A stretch of 64,000 nucleotides of DNA. Origin: Ischnura elegans. Lineage: Eukaryota > Arthropoda > Insecta > Odonata > Coenagrionidae. The stretch's first letter is position 1. Each line of letters starts with the position of its first letter. The position numbers and the translations under genes were made by a program. Below, in pieces: positions 35,374 through 48,123 of the stretch. The stretch is taken from assembly GCF_921293095.1 (NCBI RefSeq), contig NC_060259.1:24249812-24313811 (forward strand). Reading direction: 5' to 3'. Below the pieces are notes generated by a model. That model made no database searches. It had not been told where the DNA came from and was given only the letters and a program-made list of their open reading frames with translations.

Positions 35374-36476
35374 TTGTTAACTTTTATTGCAATTCCATTA
35401 CTGAGTTAGTGGCGAGATTATTATGAATTTGCATAATTCCGCCATTTAATATTATTCTTAATAAGCCCGGTCAAGATAGACATTGACCCTTGCATAAATT
35501 CCCAACAAGCTGAAAATTTGCATTAACATTAAGGATACCACTCTGATGAAATACTGAAAAGTCTCCATCCAGCCCGTGTGTGCAAAAATTTCATTCAAGG
35601 TCAAAGGTCACAAAAATATTTTTTTTGCATTTTTTGGTCCAACGATTAGTTTTATGATAAAAATTGCTCCAACCAAAATTGTAGATCAGTAAATTATCCA
35701 CAAAATAGTCCTATTACTTATTTCTCTAAGATTTAACGTTTCAGAGAAAAAGCCATTCGAAAGTTAGCTGTATTCTCCGCAATAAGGATGACTATTGTTT
35801 AGCCCTCCGAACATTATTGGACGCGTAACACCATGGTCAACTCTAATACAGGCTGGAACATGCAATTTGGCGACAGCGCTTTACGTGACGTCAGGGGTCC
35901 TACTGCCTGGGGTCCGGTGGATCGGCCTCTCAGCTGTTGACGTTGTGTGATGTAAATACGGATGGACTTCCGTTCACCCTCCCTAAAGTTAAGATAAAAA
36001 CTACGGTAGGGTTGAGTTATTCGAGTGGATGTATTTCGTATTATAACAGCTGTTTATTAAAAGTAATCGTGAGAACTAATAACAAGGCAAGGGATACGAG
36101 ATTATGCACGGAAATATATTTAAGTACCGCGATCGACGACCCAGAAATTCAGACCAAGAAGGAAATACCGCTTAACCCATTGGTTGTTTGTATAGAATAG
36201 CACCCTATAAAATTTATTGACTTAGAAATAAAGAGCGGCTTTAAAATAAACATCATTTCACCTCCCTGAATAACCTAATAAATTAACATGTTAAAAAGTA
36301 ATGCGTTATTTTATAGCACCTTTCGCCACGGTATTTCAGGAGAGAAAAAAATGTATGACGTTTAACAACATTTATTTAAAATAAAAATCAGATATATACA
36401 TTTTCCGGTAAACATTTCATATTGAAGAGGTCAAACAACATATCAAACAACCTCACAATGTCACAAGGCATGGCCA

Positions 36477-36637
36477 TCAAAGCATAAATATTACTCCAGA
36501 AAGTGGAATAAATAAAAGCTGCCACAGGTTCTTAATTTCAATTTCAGCCGGAAACAACCTCCTTAGATCGTGCCATTTGAAGTTCACCGATGAACCGTCA
36601 ACAGCAACAGCTATCAGTTTCACAGGCACCACATTAT
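36477..36637 (-). pseudogene. Possible terminal exon of the P-like gene
   Basis: After a TTTTTCCATCAG acceptor the frame reads DNVVPVKLIAVAVDGSSVNF, then KWHDLRRLFPAEIEIKNLW, to a TGA at 36479-36477, with AATAAA about 100 bases on. The DGSSVN stretch resembles an RNase H-type core segment only loosely. Between this and the THAP exon most of a transposase is missing. Confidence 0.35.
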
Positions 36638-37027
36638 CTGATGGAAAAATTTGATGAAAAAAACATGATCAATACAAATGTAAGGGCTAATTAGAAAACT
36701 TTATGTGATATGACAAAAAAACTAGTCTTAACATTCTATATATTAGACAAAAATGTGTAAAAAATATGAAGCCACAAGGAAGATAAATATATTGTCAATC
36801 TAATATTTCTAAACACCAAGACCAGTATAATAAAATAATAATGACTTCCGAATTGGAGAAATGTCTCAACAAATAACATTATACTACCGTATAACTCAAC
36901 ACTGATTAAAATCAAATCAAATTTTACAAACGAAAGGAAATTATTGAATTAATCTCGATAATGGTAGCCACACCAGGTTCTTAATAATTGATTATAAGAC
37001 TAAATTTTCAAAGTTCACTCTAAAGGA

Positions 37028-37620
37028 AGTTTTAGCTGCAGAGAAAATTATTATGTTGTTCTAAATACCACATATATACATAATTTCACTCAGCACTCAT
37101 GGATTTTCCAATATACCTACTGTATTGGAAGGCGGCTAGACGTCAATTTACTAAGTCTTTTCAATATGAGAACTTATATCGTCATTTCGTCAGTAGTTCT
37201 TTCATGTTCTAACTAATTCATACAATATTCGTTCATTTCATCTCCAAGAAATAATTCATCTTTAATTATTTCCACAGATTTTCATGCTTCACTGATCACA
37301 ATAAGGAGTTTTACCTGCAATAGAAAGATGGATTAGTTCAAAAATACCACGCATATATGATATCACTCAGTAGCCTTGGATTTTCAACATACCTAGAGTA
37401 TAGTACGGCAGATAAATATCAATTAAGGTACCCTTATCGATACGAGAACAAATATTGACATTTCATCAATGTTCTTTCATGTTCCACTGATTCATAAAAT
37501 ATTTGTTGATCTCATTTCCAAGATCTTATCTACTTATGTTCACAGGTTTTCATAGTTCACTGATCACAACAAGAAGTTTTACCTGGAAGGGAAAGATGAA
37601 TTAGTTCAAAATACCACTTA
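37028..37620. repeat. Direct repeats of about 270 bp in the P-like element
   Basis: Units start near 37028, 37307 and 37575 (AGTTTTA/CCTG on plus, CAGGTAAAAC on minus). The third unit is split by the nested element and resumes at 41020-41250. In minus orientation each unit starts with a splice-donor-like CAG|GTAAAAC. Confidence 0.7.
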
Positions 37621-40600
37621 TGGCTGCTATTCTGGATGGAATAGTATTATGCTATTCTTCGATATTGCAACCGATGTTGCTATAATATAGCGTATTGCAA
37701 CGCCTATGCTATTTGGTATTCAGAACGGTTGCAATTCGTATTTTTACTACACCGGAAGACGTAATTCTCAGAATAGCATAGGCCCGTAGCAATTCACTAT
37801 TCTGAACGGCGAATTGCAACCGGTAGGCTTGCTATAATATTACGCGGTCTTCGAGGCCGAGCTATTCGGTATTGCAACCCAGAAAACGTGCGCATTGCGA
37901 TGTCGAATTGTTTTTCTGAGGTTAAAGTAACATAATCAAGTATTGAAAAATGGAATAATAGCCAAAAATAAAATGATATCTGCTTTATTTTAATTAAATA
38001 ATAGTAGCATAATTGATGAATATTTAACTAGTTAAGTGAATTGGTTAGAAATTAACATTCGAGCTTAATATATGAAGCACAAGCTTGCTTCATCGACAGT
38101 ACGAAAACAATAACAATTAATGCAAAGAATTACTACGATTAGCCCAAATTTTCCGTGTTTTATTCTTATTTACAACTCATAATTTTATTTCATCACTTGA
38201 CTTGCTACTAAAAATATCCTCAATGTAGGCTATGAGGTCTATTCTTGAAAAATTTCAAGCTTGTGTTAACACACTAACTCGCCAAATATAATAATTGTTA
38301 TAGCTTTCAATGAAAACCATATATTACCATAATAATACCATATACTTTGATCAGCCGTTCATTTCCTCAGTTGGACAGTATATACAAATACATGCAACGA
38401 GTCGAAATTATTTTCCACTACCTTCTACAATTAAAACTTAAAATTTACTAAATTATAACAGGGGCAGTCGACTTGAATTACTTGCTTGAAAACAAAGGAT
38501 TTCTGCGAGCACCAATAAAGTTTCAGAACGAATATGATTCACCACAAACGTTTAATGGAATATTCATGTACATCATAAACGCAATATATATCATGTGGAA
38601 TTCAATACAAATTGTTTCCTCTATAGCCAAGCAAGTTATTCACACAATTAATTTTCAGTATATCGGCACAGTTCAGGGTCTATAAAAAATTTCAGTGACA
38701 CATTAAAATCAGCTGATACGAAAACAATGATAACTGACACAACAGCACTTTCCACACGATTCACTATCGCTAGATTCACTTTTTCACAGCTGTTCCATCA
38801 TCCTCAAATTCACCATCACCTCCCTCTGCTTTTTCCAAATCTGCAGCTGAAATATCGATACTATTCCATCGTAATACATGAAAGCACAGCTGTGACGTTT
38901 CCACCTACTTCAGTTCCTAAACAGAGATTGAATACTGAAATTAGGGAGTCATATAATATAAAGTTAGTATTAAAAACGAAAGCTTCTAGTCCATACAGTA
39001 AAGCTATATCGTCACGATCAAAGCAATAAAAGTTGGTACATATTTATTTTGACATGCAACGAACAGACTTCGAAGCCTAAGAGCAATTACGAAGAAAATC
39101 AAACATATTTAGCTTTCAATGATTATTTCGCATAACATATATCTCACGATAAAGGACCGATCGGATATAGGTAAATGATTCAATATTTATGCCCGATAAA
39201 TCATCATTATAACAGTAAAATTATGACCTAACCCACCTGTCTGAAGCCATTGTGATATTATCAAAACAACAACAATCAGCTGATTTCCTAAACGAGATTT
39301 TCAAAGCGTATTATATAAATCCACGGTTTAATATAATTTTTAAATGCAAATGAAGCAATTATTTGTAATTGCAAGTCAATATTCCATAAAATACAGAAAA
39401 ATATATAAAATATCTTCTCCCCCATTGGTTGCGCAAACTGTTCATGCCCCGTTCACACTACGTCCTTTTTACGCCGGTTAGCCCCGACCATGGTTACAAA
39501 ACGAGGTGTGAACGCAAGTTCCCGTTAACCGTGGTTGGGATTCTGACCACCGTTTTCCGACCATGGTTGGCGGTAGTTCATGCGTGTGTGAACGCAAGTT
39601 GGTTAAAAGCTGGTTAGAAAAAGAAGAAGGCGAAGCAGCAACGAAGTGGGATAGGAGGAAAGAAAACAGAAAATAAAGTTTCGAAGAGGAGACGGCCGTT
39701 ATTGTTGAATTATATTCGTCAGAATTAATTCAAAGGAAAGTGCTATTGATTCATTCCGTAATGTGTTGTATAGTATGAGATTTTAAACCTGATTCAAGTT
39801 ATGCGATATACTTTATAGTTCGTAGTGAATTAGCTATTAGCTCGTATTGTATTGTTACAGACAGATTGAATAATCTATATTAATATTTTGCTATAATTAA
39901 GTAAAATGTGCGAAACTACCATTATAAAAATCCGAAGGTCACAATGAGTTTAATGTTTTGGTAAGAGTTCTTTGTCCCAGTTTGAAAAAGATCACTTATG
40001 TTCATCCTTGAACAAAAGTTCTTCCTATATCAATATAAAGTATCAGGCTAACGGCTAGTCAGATGTAACGATAGAAAATAAATTTAGAAACGTCGGGTGA
40101 TACCACATATCGCAAAAATTACCACGTTCTCTCTCTTATTTCATAAGTTAAATTTCAACAATCGTCACATTTCTGCAAGTTATTCGTCCACATTTGAAGA
40201 AGAGGTAAAAAGAGTTTTAATTTACGGTATAGCATCAGATTGGATCATGTCCTTTGTCAAAGGAAAACAATAATAGCTAAGAATGTAATGCAGCGAAAAG
40301 TGTATCTCCATCCCAAATCACAAGTGTCTCAAATTGAGGCTCAAGTCTCAAGATTAGGTCCTCGACTTTCTTCACCTACATCAATGATTTGTCGACACAT
40401 CCGAATCAAGGGCAAGTAGTAGTATATGTTGTTGATATCAACCTAATTATCACTAATATTCGCTTTTATTCGTATTAAATAGAGCAGTAGAAGAATGCAA
40501 GCCACACTATGGATGAAATGATTAGTTGGACGAACACATTTGAATTACCTTCTACGTAGCAAGGAACAATGATTGTCGACGCTGGAATGCAATTTTTAAT

Positions 40601-41019
40601 TCATAAGCAGCTCATAATATGCACATATGTTTAAATCATTGCAACTAACACAAGAACTTTTCCCTGCACATTCTATATTTCCTTTCAACAAGTTTTTCGC
40701 TCTTGTCAATTCATTTTTCACTTAGAATTACTTTACCACTCATCAGATGTCGCCAGGGTCTAACCATGGTACGTGTGAACGCGCGTTGGTTCTGACGTCA
40801 TCTTACGCTGGTTAAGAAAGATGGTAATGTGAACGGGGCATCAGAAAGTTTTTCATACGGGAAAGGGCGGAGCTTCCAAATAGCTCGCGCAAGGAATAGC
40901 ATGATGCTATTCCGAACAAAATTATTACTACACGTCATTCAGAATACGGGGTCGTTGCAATAATGACCCGCAGAATAGCATATGCTATTTTTTGCAACGC
41001 TTATCCAGAATAGCAGCCA
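37621..41019. mobile_element. Nested TIR element with TA duplication
   Basis: Inverted repeat TGGCTGCTATTCTGGAT at both ends, flanked by TA. Subterminal regions are rich in TGCTATT/AATAGCA and TTGCAAC motifs. No gene that I recognise; short frames near 38473-39029 look random. It is itself interrupted by the element at 39445-40840. About 2 kb without the inner element. Confidence 0.65.
39445..40840. mobile_element. Innermost TIR element with TCA duplication
   Basis: 1396 bp with inverted repeat TGCCCCGTTCACAYTAC at both ends, flanked by TCA (39442-39444 and 40841-40843). Subterminal regions repeat GTGTGAACGC, ACCATGGT and GGTTA motifs. A 3-bp duplication would fit Harbinger- or CACTA-like elements, but TCA is not the usual TWA. 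No transposase: non-autonomous. Confidence 0.65.
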
Positions 41020-41254
41020 TATATTCCATATCACTTAGTAGCAATTGATTTTCCAATGTACCTTCAGTATTACAAGGCGGCCAGATGTCAAATTAGCATG
41101 TCTTTCGGAAATAAAGATATATATTGTCATTTCATCAGCAGTCTTTTCGTGTTCCACTGATTCATACAATATTTCCTGATTTCATTTCTTAGAAGTACAA
41201 CTCATCTACTTATGTTCACAGATTTTCATGGTTCACTGATCACAATAAGAAGTT

Positions 41255-41593
41255 TTAAGAAGAGGAGAGGGCCTGAAACACTGTGGGAGTAGCACCAGGG
41301 GACAACTTTAGGCGATCTAACTCGTAACTTTTCACTTCACCGTTCTTATTCATGTAAGTTACTCGGTGTAGGATATCCCGCTCAGCAAAATGCTTGACGC
41401 AAACTATTGCGCTTGATGAAAGATTCCAATCCTTCCGAGGGATATTCTTGAGCCACTTCTGTCTACTGCGTTCATCTTTGGTGAACTGGAACACAGTCAC
41501 ATACCCCTTGTTTTTGGTGGATAGGTAGTTGCTTCTGCAATATGCACACAACAACGCTTGGGCCCCTTTAATGAAAACAATGGAAAGTTGCAT
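41255..41593 (-). pseudogene. THAP zinc-finger exon
   Basis: Minus-strand frame with CAYC near residue 16, WLKNIPRKDW, then CVKHF and a PGATPTVF box, matching C2CH THAP domains (C-x2-C, W, C-x2-H, P and the AVPTIF-like end). THAP domains bind DNA and form the N terminus of P-element transposases. The exon runs into a stop where the neighbouring repeats carry a CAG|GTAAAAC donor, so the splice donor seems lost. It could also derive from a host THAP gene. Confidence 0.65.
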
Positions 41594-42546
41594 TAATAAA
41601 GATAGTTTCGCTGATCACAGAAAAAAGCAGTGCATTCATGATAAGTTTGGAAAATATGAATAACATCAGTACCTGGAGACATATATTAACAGAGTTAACG
41701 AGAAGCCATTCGTCGTTCAATAATATACGACGTTATTATAAACACAACTACACATAGTTATTCATAAGGCATACCAAATATAGCAATCACTGTTAACCCG
41801 AGAATAATAATATTGTAAAAACAACGCAGCATTTATATCCCGACAAATACGCCTCGTTTCATTTGTGTACTCTCAAGGTTACTTCGTGGCCGGCCGCCAA
41901 CAGACGCTATGCTTTGGATGAAATACTGCTGAATATCCACTCACAATTCACTGAGAATATCTTTAAACTATTTTACTTACCGTACGGCAAAACAAAGTAA
42001 AGAAAAATAATTCTTGTTCCCCCTTTTAAACCAGTATTGTTGAACTCTCAATTCCCCACCATTAATGGCCGGCCGGCATGTGACCGCAACACTTTTGAAG
42101 TAATAAACGTGATTTTCCTCCTTCAGCTCCCAAATATTATCTTAAAACTATTGTACGTACCTTTAGCCAATATGATATCCACAAAAGAAGTCCAGTTCTG
42201 CCTTTTTAACAAGAGATTTAATGCTTCTTTGGTTACACGGATACTCTTCACGCATAAGTCGCCATGCTCTCAAACAAACAAGATAGGACCCCGGCACAGC
42301 GTTGCCAAAATTCCATGTTCCGGCCTGTATAAAGTTGGCCATGGTAACACGCATTTTGGTTACTAGCTGTCACCTGTCTCTCCGCCAACAATCGGGACAG
42401 AGGGATTTGTATTCTCCATAATATGCACACATTTCCTCGCCACTTACGTGAATGAGTACAAAGCCCGTTTTTTTAAACGTAGTTTCCCCAGGTAGTCTAC
42501 TCAAGGGTCTGTTTTAATCGATAATCAGGTCTTATTGAGCCTCTTC

Positions 42547-42800
42547 TTATTTATTTCTTCCTCCACCCTTATCTTCTTCTCCTTCTTCCTCTACATTCCC
42601 GTGATTTGATATAAATTGTTGAAACAGCGATACATCATCTGTTTCGTCGTTGATGTCGGTTTCTTTTTCTGTAGAAAATTCTACGTATGAACATGACTGG
42701 GCTTGACAACTTATGCATTCCGTTGAATAAAATAAGCCCACTTTTTGCAACTAGATTTTTGAACTACACCCTTTCTTGAAGTTGCAAAAAAATTAATAAA
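42547..42800 (-). pseudogene. Cys-rich acidic C-terminal frame (unit D)
   Basis: Open for 67 codons (42750-42547), with STECISCQAQSCSYVEFST followed by the acidic tail and TAA. It lies immediately right of the P-like insertion. An upstream extension with further cysteines is out of frame. Confidence 0.4.
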
Positions 42801-43214
42801 GGCGTTAAGGAGACGGGCGTAGAGTATGGATTGGCTCCAGTACATTGTGAATTAACTTCAAACCCCATTATTCTGGATCCCGTTTATTGCCAAGTCACTC
42901 TTGAACCTGTTAATACAATCGGCAAAAATGTTGCTGAGGAGAAGCCTACGTTGAAGGAGATAAACGAATTGCACGCGTCCTTTATTACGTGTTTGTTCAG
43001 CAAATGATAGGTGCAGGTGATTTTTGCTGGAGCTCCATAGACTGAAAGATGAAAGCAAATCCTGTGAGCGATTAGAGTTTTAAAAATTCGTATGAGTCGC
43101 TTTGAGGGAAACTGCCGATGACAAAAAACTTTAATACCCAATTCTAGCTGGCACTGGGACAAAGACCGACGCCCTAACAGGATACCAGGACAAATGTTTG
43201 TATAAGGGCGGAAA

Positions 43215-43880
43215 AAATTAACGCAAAGCTCGTTGGCGCCTGAGAGTGGCCAGTTCAGGAACTACTTGTCTTCCAAAATCTTGCCCTCGTAATGCTTTCA
43301 TACAACCGGGAGTTTTAAAAGCAATATATCCCATATGCCGCCAAAATAATCATGCCCGTCGCATTATGACGAGGTGAAAGATCCAGCTACGAATTCTTCG
43401 CAATATTCTCCGAAGTATGCTTCGGCCTCGACTCACCTAGAATGGAGTTTACTGTCGTCGGGACTTCGGTGGACAAACCCGACGTGTTGGGCATTGAGAC
43501 TGCCTAAGAACCTAATCGTTCCGGAAGTGTAGTGGGTAAAGTATCATGCTACGAATCATAGGTTACGAAGATCAAGTCCCAGTGACGGATGAATTGATGC
43601 TGCACGCTAACACTTTAAAGATTTTTCTGATCTTAAAACTTCGCAATGCCTATCACAAGGTCCATATGATGTTGCATGGCTATTGAATTCTTACGCGCTT
43701 ATTTATTTGTTGAAATAAAACTACTACATTGCATAACCATTGGGGCAGTTGACTGTTGAATGATTTTTGACTACCATTTCCGCGTCGTCCAACTCAAGGC
43801 CCCTAACCATTAGCTGCATGAGCGATGTGTCACGGCCTACTCGTCTTCTCCCCTTCACGGAAAAACTCCTATAGAGTTCC
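43215..43880 (+). repeat. Left inverted-repeat arm (unit D)
   Basis: Pairs with 45618-46310. It contains the tRNA-like sequence at 43519-43586. Confidence 0.8.
43519..43586 (+). ncRNA. tRNA-like SINE-type Pol III promoter (unit D, left arm)
   Basis: A-box position starts AAGTGTAGTGG (first T changed); B box GATCAAGTCC is intact. Confidence 0.45.
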
Positions 43881-45617
43881 TCACAGCATAATGAAAGAAC
43901 TTTTGTGAGCCACTTTCGAGAAATCAGTTGTCATTTTTTAGTTCAGTATTGCAATGCTTTGCTCAATATTCTATGCTCAATAATAGTTTCCCAAAGATTA
44001 TATTGGAACAACTTAAGTAACAGCAATTGAGGAGAAGTGCCAAGCCGAATTGATTTAGGTAACGGCATATGTGATGGCCATTTTAAGGTTCAATCATTTC
44101 TTTCGTGTTGTTATCCGAAGAAATTGATTAATTTGGTCAGGAAAAGATTTCTTTTATAGAGAAATTAGAGGTGTAAATACATTATTTGAACTTCATAATT
44201 TCTTTAAAACTTGATTTTTTATCACAAAGTTGATCCACTAGAACGCAAATTTGATTATCAAAATTAATTAAAATTCAGATCTTTGTTAAAATAGATCTAT
44301 CAGATCTACGCGTTAAATGTTTTTCGATTCTTAAAACGCATAAAATGAGAACCAGAAAAGTATTATGATTTTTACTTATTGAAAGTTATTTAGGAAACTG
44401 GAAAGGTTACGGAAATGTGAATGGGTGGAAGGGAACTTAATGGAATTTTTTAGTAAAAAGAAGAGAGTGAATTTTTTCTAGAATTTCTCCATTGTAATCG
44501 AATTTTTATTAATTTTTTCCTAGCTACAAGTTGAAATATATCATGCACTGATATATTTTTCCTCGTGAATTTCTCGTTCAGGCATATGCAACCAAATGAT
44601 TCTCGAATTTATATCTCCTAATTATAGCGAATGTTTCTTTTGTTCAATTCCGATCTTCAATGCTGGCTTTCTTTATATATTCCAGCATAATTCTCCTCTT
44701 CTCTGTAACACACATACTGTATCATGCAGTCATTTACCTGTATACTCCGTTTTTTTGCCCGACTCGTTTTCCGAAAAGTACTTAATGTCCACAATTAAAC
44801 TCATTTACTTTTATCTTGATACGAAGACTGCTTCAGAAGTCCATCTTTGATGCGCAATTTAATTATGCAACAATGATGGGAGTAAATCCTTCGTAAGAAC
44901 GTGAAAAGAAAATGTGTTCTGTATATGAAGTAAATTTTTTGTAAGCATTAGGTGGCTAACTGGAAATATATTTTTTGCTAAGACAATTGTGAAATTGGAC
45001 CACACACTATAATTCACGTTATGGTGAAAAAACTCTATCGCTCCTCTTCATTGAATTAGGAATATTGGAAATTCGGCCAGAAAAAGAACATGTCTCAATA
45101 AATGGTAATTCATGTAATTACAAGAATAAAATTTCTCCATTGATCGATAAAGCTAATGAGCAACTCATTTTTTATTTGCTACATTTTGGCTAATAAGTCT
45201 CTTTAACTTAGAGCGACAAAAATCGATATCGGATTAAGAAATTTTAAAAATTAGTATGCAAATTAACATAAATGTCTTACAACCGCATTTCTGACGCGAA
45301 ATTACCTAGAATAATTGAATGTGAGATGTATTCTATTCCAAAATCGATGTTGAGAGCTGAAAGTAATGAAAAGTTCAAAGTAGGGACTAAATAAACAGCG
45401 GAAAACGCGAACAGTCCAATGTTTCTATGAATTTGAAACAACATTAGTTCTATGATAATGATGAAATATTTTCAAAATGTATGCGTAATGCTTATTTTAT
45501 TGTAAAATTTAAGGGTAAGTCTAACCTATGTTAACTTAATCATTTGCTCAATGTTTCTGATTTAATACGTACGCAGTCGCCCAAAATTTCCCAAATCGGA
45601 AATACTGAGTTTGGGCG

Positions 45618-46310
45618 GCTCGATGCTCTGCCTTCGCACAGCTCTGCAGAACTTCCGAGGAATTTTCCCTTGAAATGTGGAAGGAGTATTAGGCCGTGAC
45701 ACATTGCACATACAGCTAATGTTAGGGGTTTTGAGTTGGACGACGCGGAAATGGTAGTCAAAAGTCATTCCACAGTCAACTGCCCCAATGGGTATGCAAT
45801 GTAGTAGTTGAATTTCAGCAAATAAATAAGCTCGTAAGATTTCAATAGCCATGCAACATCATATAGACCTTGTGATAGGCATTGCGAAGTTTTACGATCA
45901 GAAAAATCTTTTAAGTGTGTGTGTGCAGCATCAATTCATCCGTCATTGGGACTTGATCCGTGGAACCTATGATTCGTAGCATGATAATTTACCCACTAAA
46001 CTACCGGAACGATTACGTTCTTAGGCAGTCTCAGTGCCCAACACGTCGGGTTTGCCCACCGATGTCCCGACGAGAGTACTCCATTCTAGGTGAGTCGAGG
46101 GCGAAGCATACTTCGGATAATATTGCGAAGAATTCGTAGTTGGATCTTTTGCGCCTAATCATAATGCGACGGGCATGATTATTTTCTCGGCATATGGGAA
46201 TTATTGCTTTTAAAACTCCCGGTTGTATGAGAGCATTGCGAGGGCGAAATGTTGGAAGACAAGTAGCTCCTGAACTGGCCGTTCTCACACGACTACGAGC
46301 TTTGCGTTTA
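45618..46310 (-). repeat. Right inverted-repeat arm (unit D)
   Basis: Reverse complement of 43215-43880. It contains a tRNA-like sequence at 45942-46009 on the minus strand. Confidence 0.8.
45942..46009 (-). ncRNA. tRNA-like sequence (unit D, right arm)
   Basis: Minus strand. B box intact; the A box reads TAGTTTAGTGG. Confidence 0.45.
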
Positions 46311-47604
46311 TTTTCTCCGCCACTGTACGTACCGATTTCATTTTTTCTACATTTAACCGTTTATCTTTTGAAATAATTTGCTTTAAAACGTGTGTCAATG
46401 ACTACGGATTTAATTTTTTTATATCCACAAACATGCAACCTGATGGAGGATAATAAAAATTATCGATGGCTACCGATTGCATAGCATCCCGAATGATTGC
46501 TGCCGCAGCTTCCAGGACATTAAGTCACTCATCTTGCCTAGATTTAATTGATTATGATGATTATCAATTTTGTCATAATCATTGACATCAATTTTTTATG
46601 ACGAAACTATATTTTTTATTACGAAATTGCAATTTTTTGACGATATTTTAAACCGAAATTGACCGATTTTTATGACGAAATCCATACTTTTTACTCACCG
46701 ATTATCTTGGCCTCTAATTATGACTCATTAGATGTGACTTTTTCGCTAATTCACCTAAAATCTCAAAAAAACGCGAAATTTCGTTTTATTTATCGATTTG
46801 GCGTTATTTCGTGTCATTACGTGATATCGCGTCTCGCGAATTTCAAAGATCTCTACCTATTACACTCACAAAATAAAACACACAGTTGGAATTCCATTCA
46901 AATACCAGTAAATATCTATGTTTGTGACTGGTATATAATGGAACATAGATGGAGTGAGTTAGTTACCATGATTTTAAACGTGGCAGTTGGCAAAACACTG
47001 AGGTCATAATGGAAATCCTAGATGATATTGCATTGACAATGCCTTCATAGACTCTCGACAGGATTGGGATTCTGTTGAAGCACCAATTTCCTGTGCAAAA
47101 TCGTAAAACCATCAAAACCATAGAAACATAGTACGCCAGGTGATATTTGAATCCACTCATCCTCTAGTTATTACTACTTCTAACTAGAATAAAATTTTAA
47201 GCTAAGTTTGCCCTTTTTCAATCCTTTGCAAAACATCTCTCGTTCAAAAATGTGCGTAATTTGCTAGCTAAAACTATTAATCAGGAATATTTAACCACTA
47301 AAAAAGAATCAAATGAGTAAAATATATCTCATGCTCGCAATTAAGAGCAATTTTCTTGTCCCAGATAATTGTGAAAAACCTAATAACGAGTGCCACAAAA
47401 AGAATACCACTACAAGCTAAAGGGGTCAACCTCATTTATGGTCAGACCTGCAGGAAGAATTGCATTGGCAAAACAGGCATATCCATGAAAACAGGCCAAC
47501 AATAACACAAAAGAGCAATTGGATTAGGGCACTAAACATATCCACTGTAGCCGAACACGCAGCACTTTAACACGCAATCTCCTTCACAATACAAGAATTG
47601 TCAC

Positions 47605-47857
47605 CTGATGTGTGGGATTGGTAAGAGAAACAATAGAAATATAAAAAGGACAATAACCATTGTCCTATGGATACAAGCCACTAAATTAGCAGAATGTGAC
47701 AGCCAATAATTATGAAAAACAGAATCCTGACAGTCACTGACCCCTGTTCCCACCTTCCTCCCCTTCCTCCAGATAAGACACCAATAGAGAAGCAAAGAAT
47801 ATACCCTATCAAACCTGATATATTGATTCCCTTGATAAAGTAATCAGCTTGAGTCAT
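47605..47857 (-). pseudogene. Membrane-protein-like exon (unit D)
   Basis: Homologue of 8796-9047, 253 bp, with a one-base net indel near the 3' end of the exon. Confidence 0.3.
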
Positions 47858-47954
47858 GAAATGTTTGACTTGATGCGGTATGGCTCAAGTTACAAACCAA
47901 CTATGACAATTTTCTCTATCATAGAATTAAACAGAATAAACAAATTCTACTCAC

Positions 47955-48123
47955 CTGAGGAAGCATTTGGAGGATAAGATTGCATATCCTCTTTTCATTT
48001 TGAGCACCTGATATATTGCAAAACCCCGTGAATCCTTAGGAGATAGAACATTATAAACAGGTGTTTGAAGAAAGTGATAAACATAGGATGGCACACTGGG
48101 CTCCGATCATCCCTTCGTACTGA
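47955..48123 (-). pseudogene. 169-bp exon copy (unit D, copy 1)
   Basis: Same splice sites as 9145-9313. A CGA-to-TGA change after TKG makes an early stop, shared with unit E. Confidence 0.35.

Larger units (their letters stand above)
35832..42343 (-). mobile_element. P-like DNA transposon with THAP exon, carrying two nested elements
   Basis: A 6512-bp insertion flanked by GTAACAC (35825-35831 and 42344-42350); removal restores GCGTAACACGCAT as in sister units. Termini are CATGGTCAAC and, inverted, CATGGCCAAC, with imperfect inverted repeat continuing about 45 bp (ACAGGCYGGAACATG). Because CCATGG is a palindrome, the duplication could also be read as 5 bp (TAACA). CATG termini, a 7-bp duplication and a THAP exon point to the P superfamily, which normally makes 8-bp duplications. 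It is internally decayed. Confidence 0.6.

Noticed and set aside
35937..36200. 87-codon plus-strand frame at the left end of the P-like element
   Set aside because: No family resemblance or coding signals, and the recognised exons of this element are on the minus strand.
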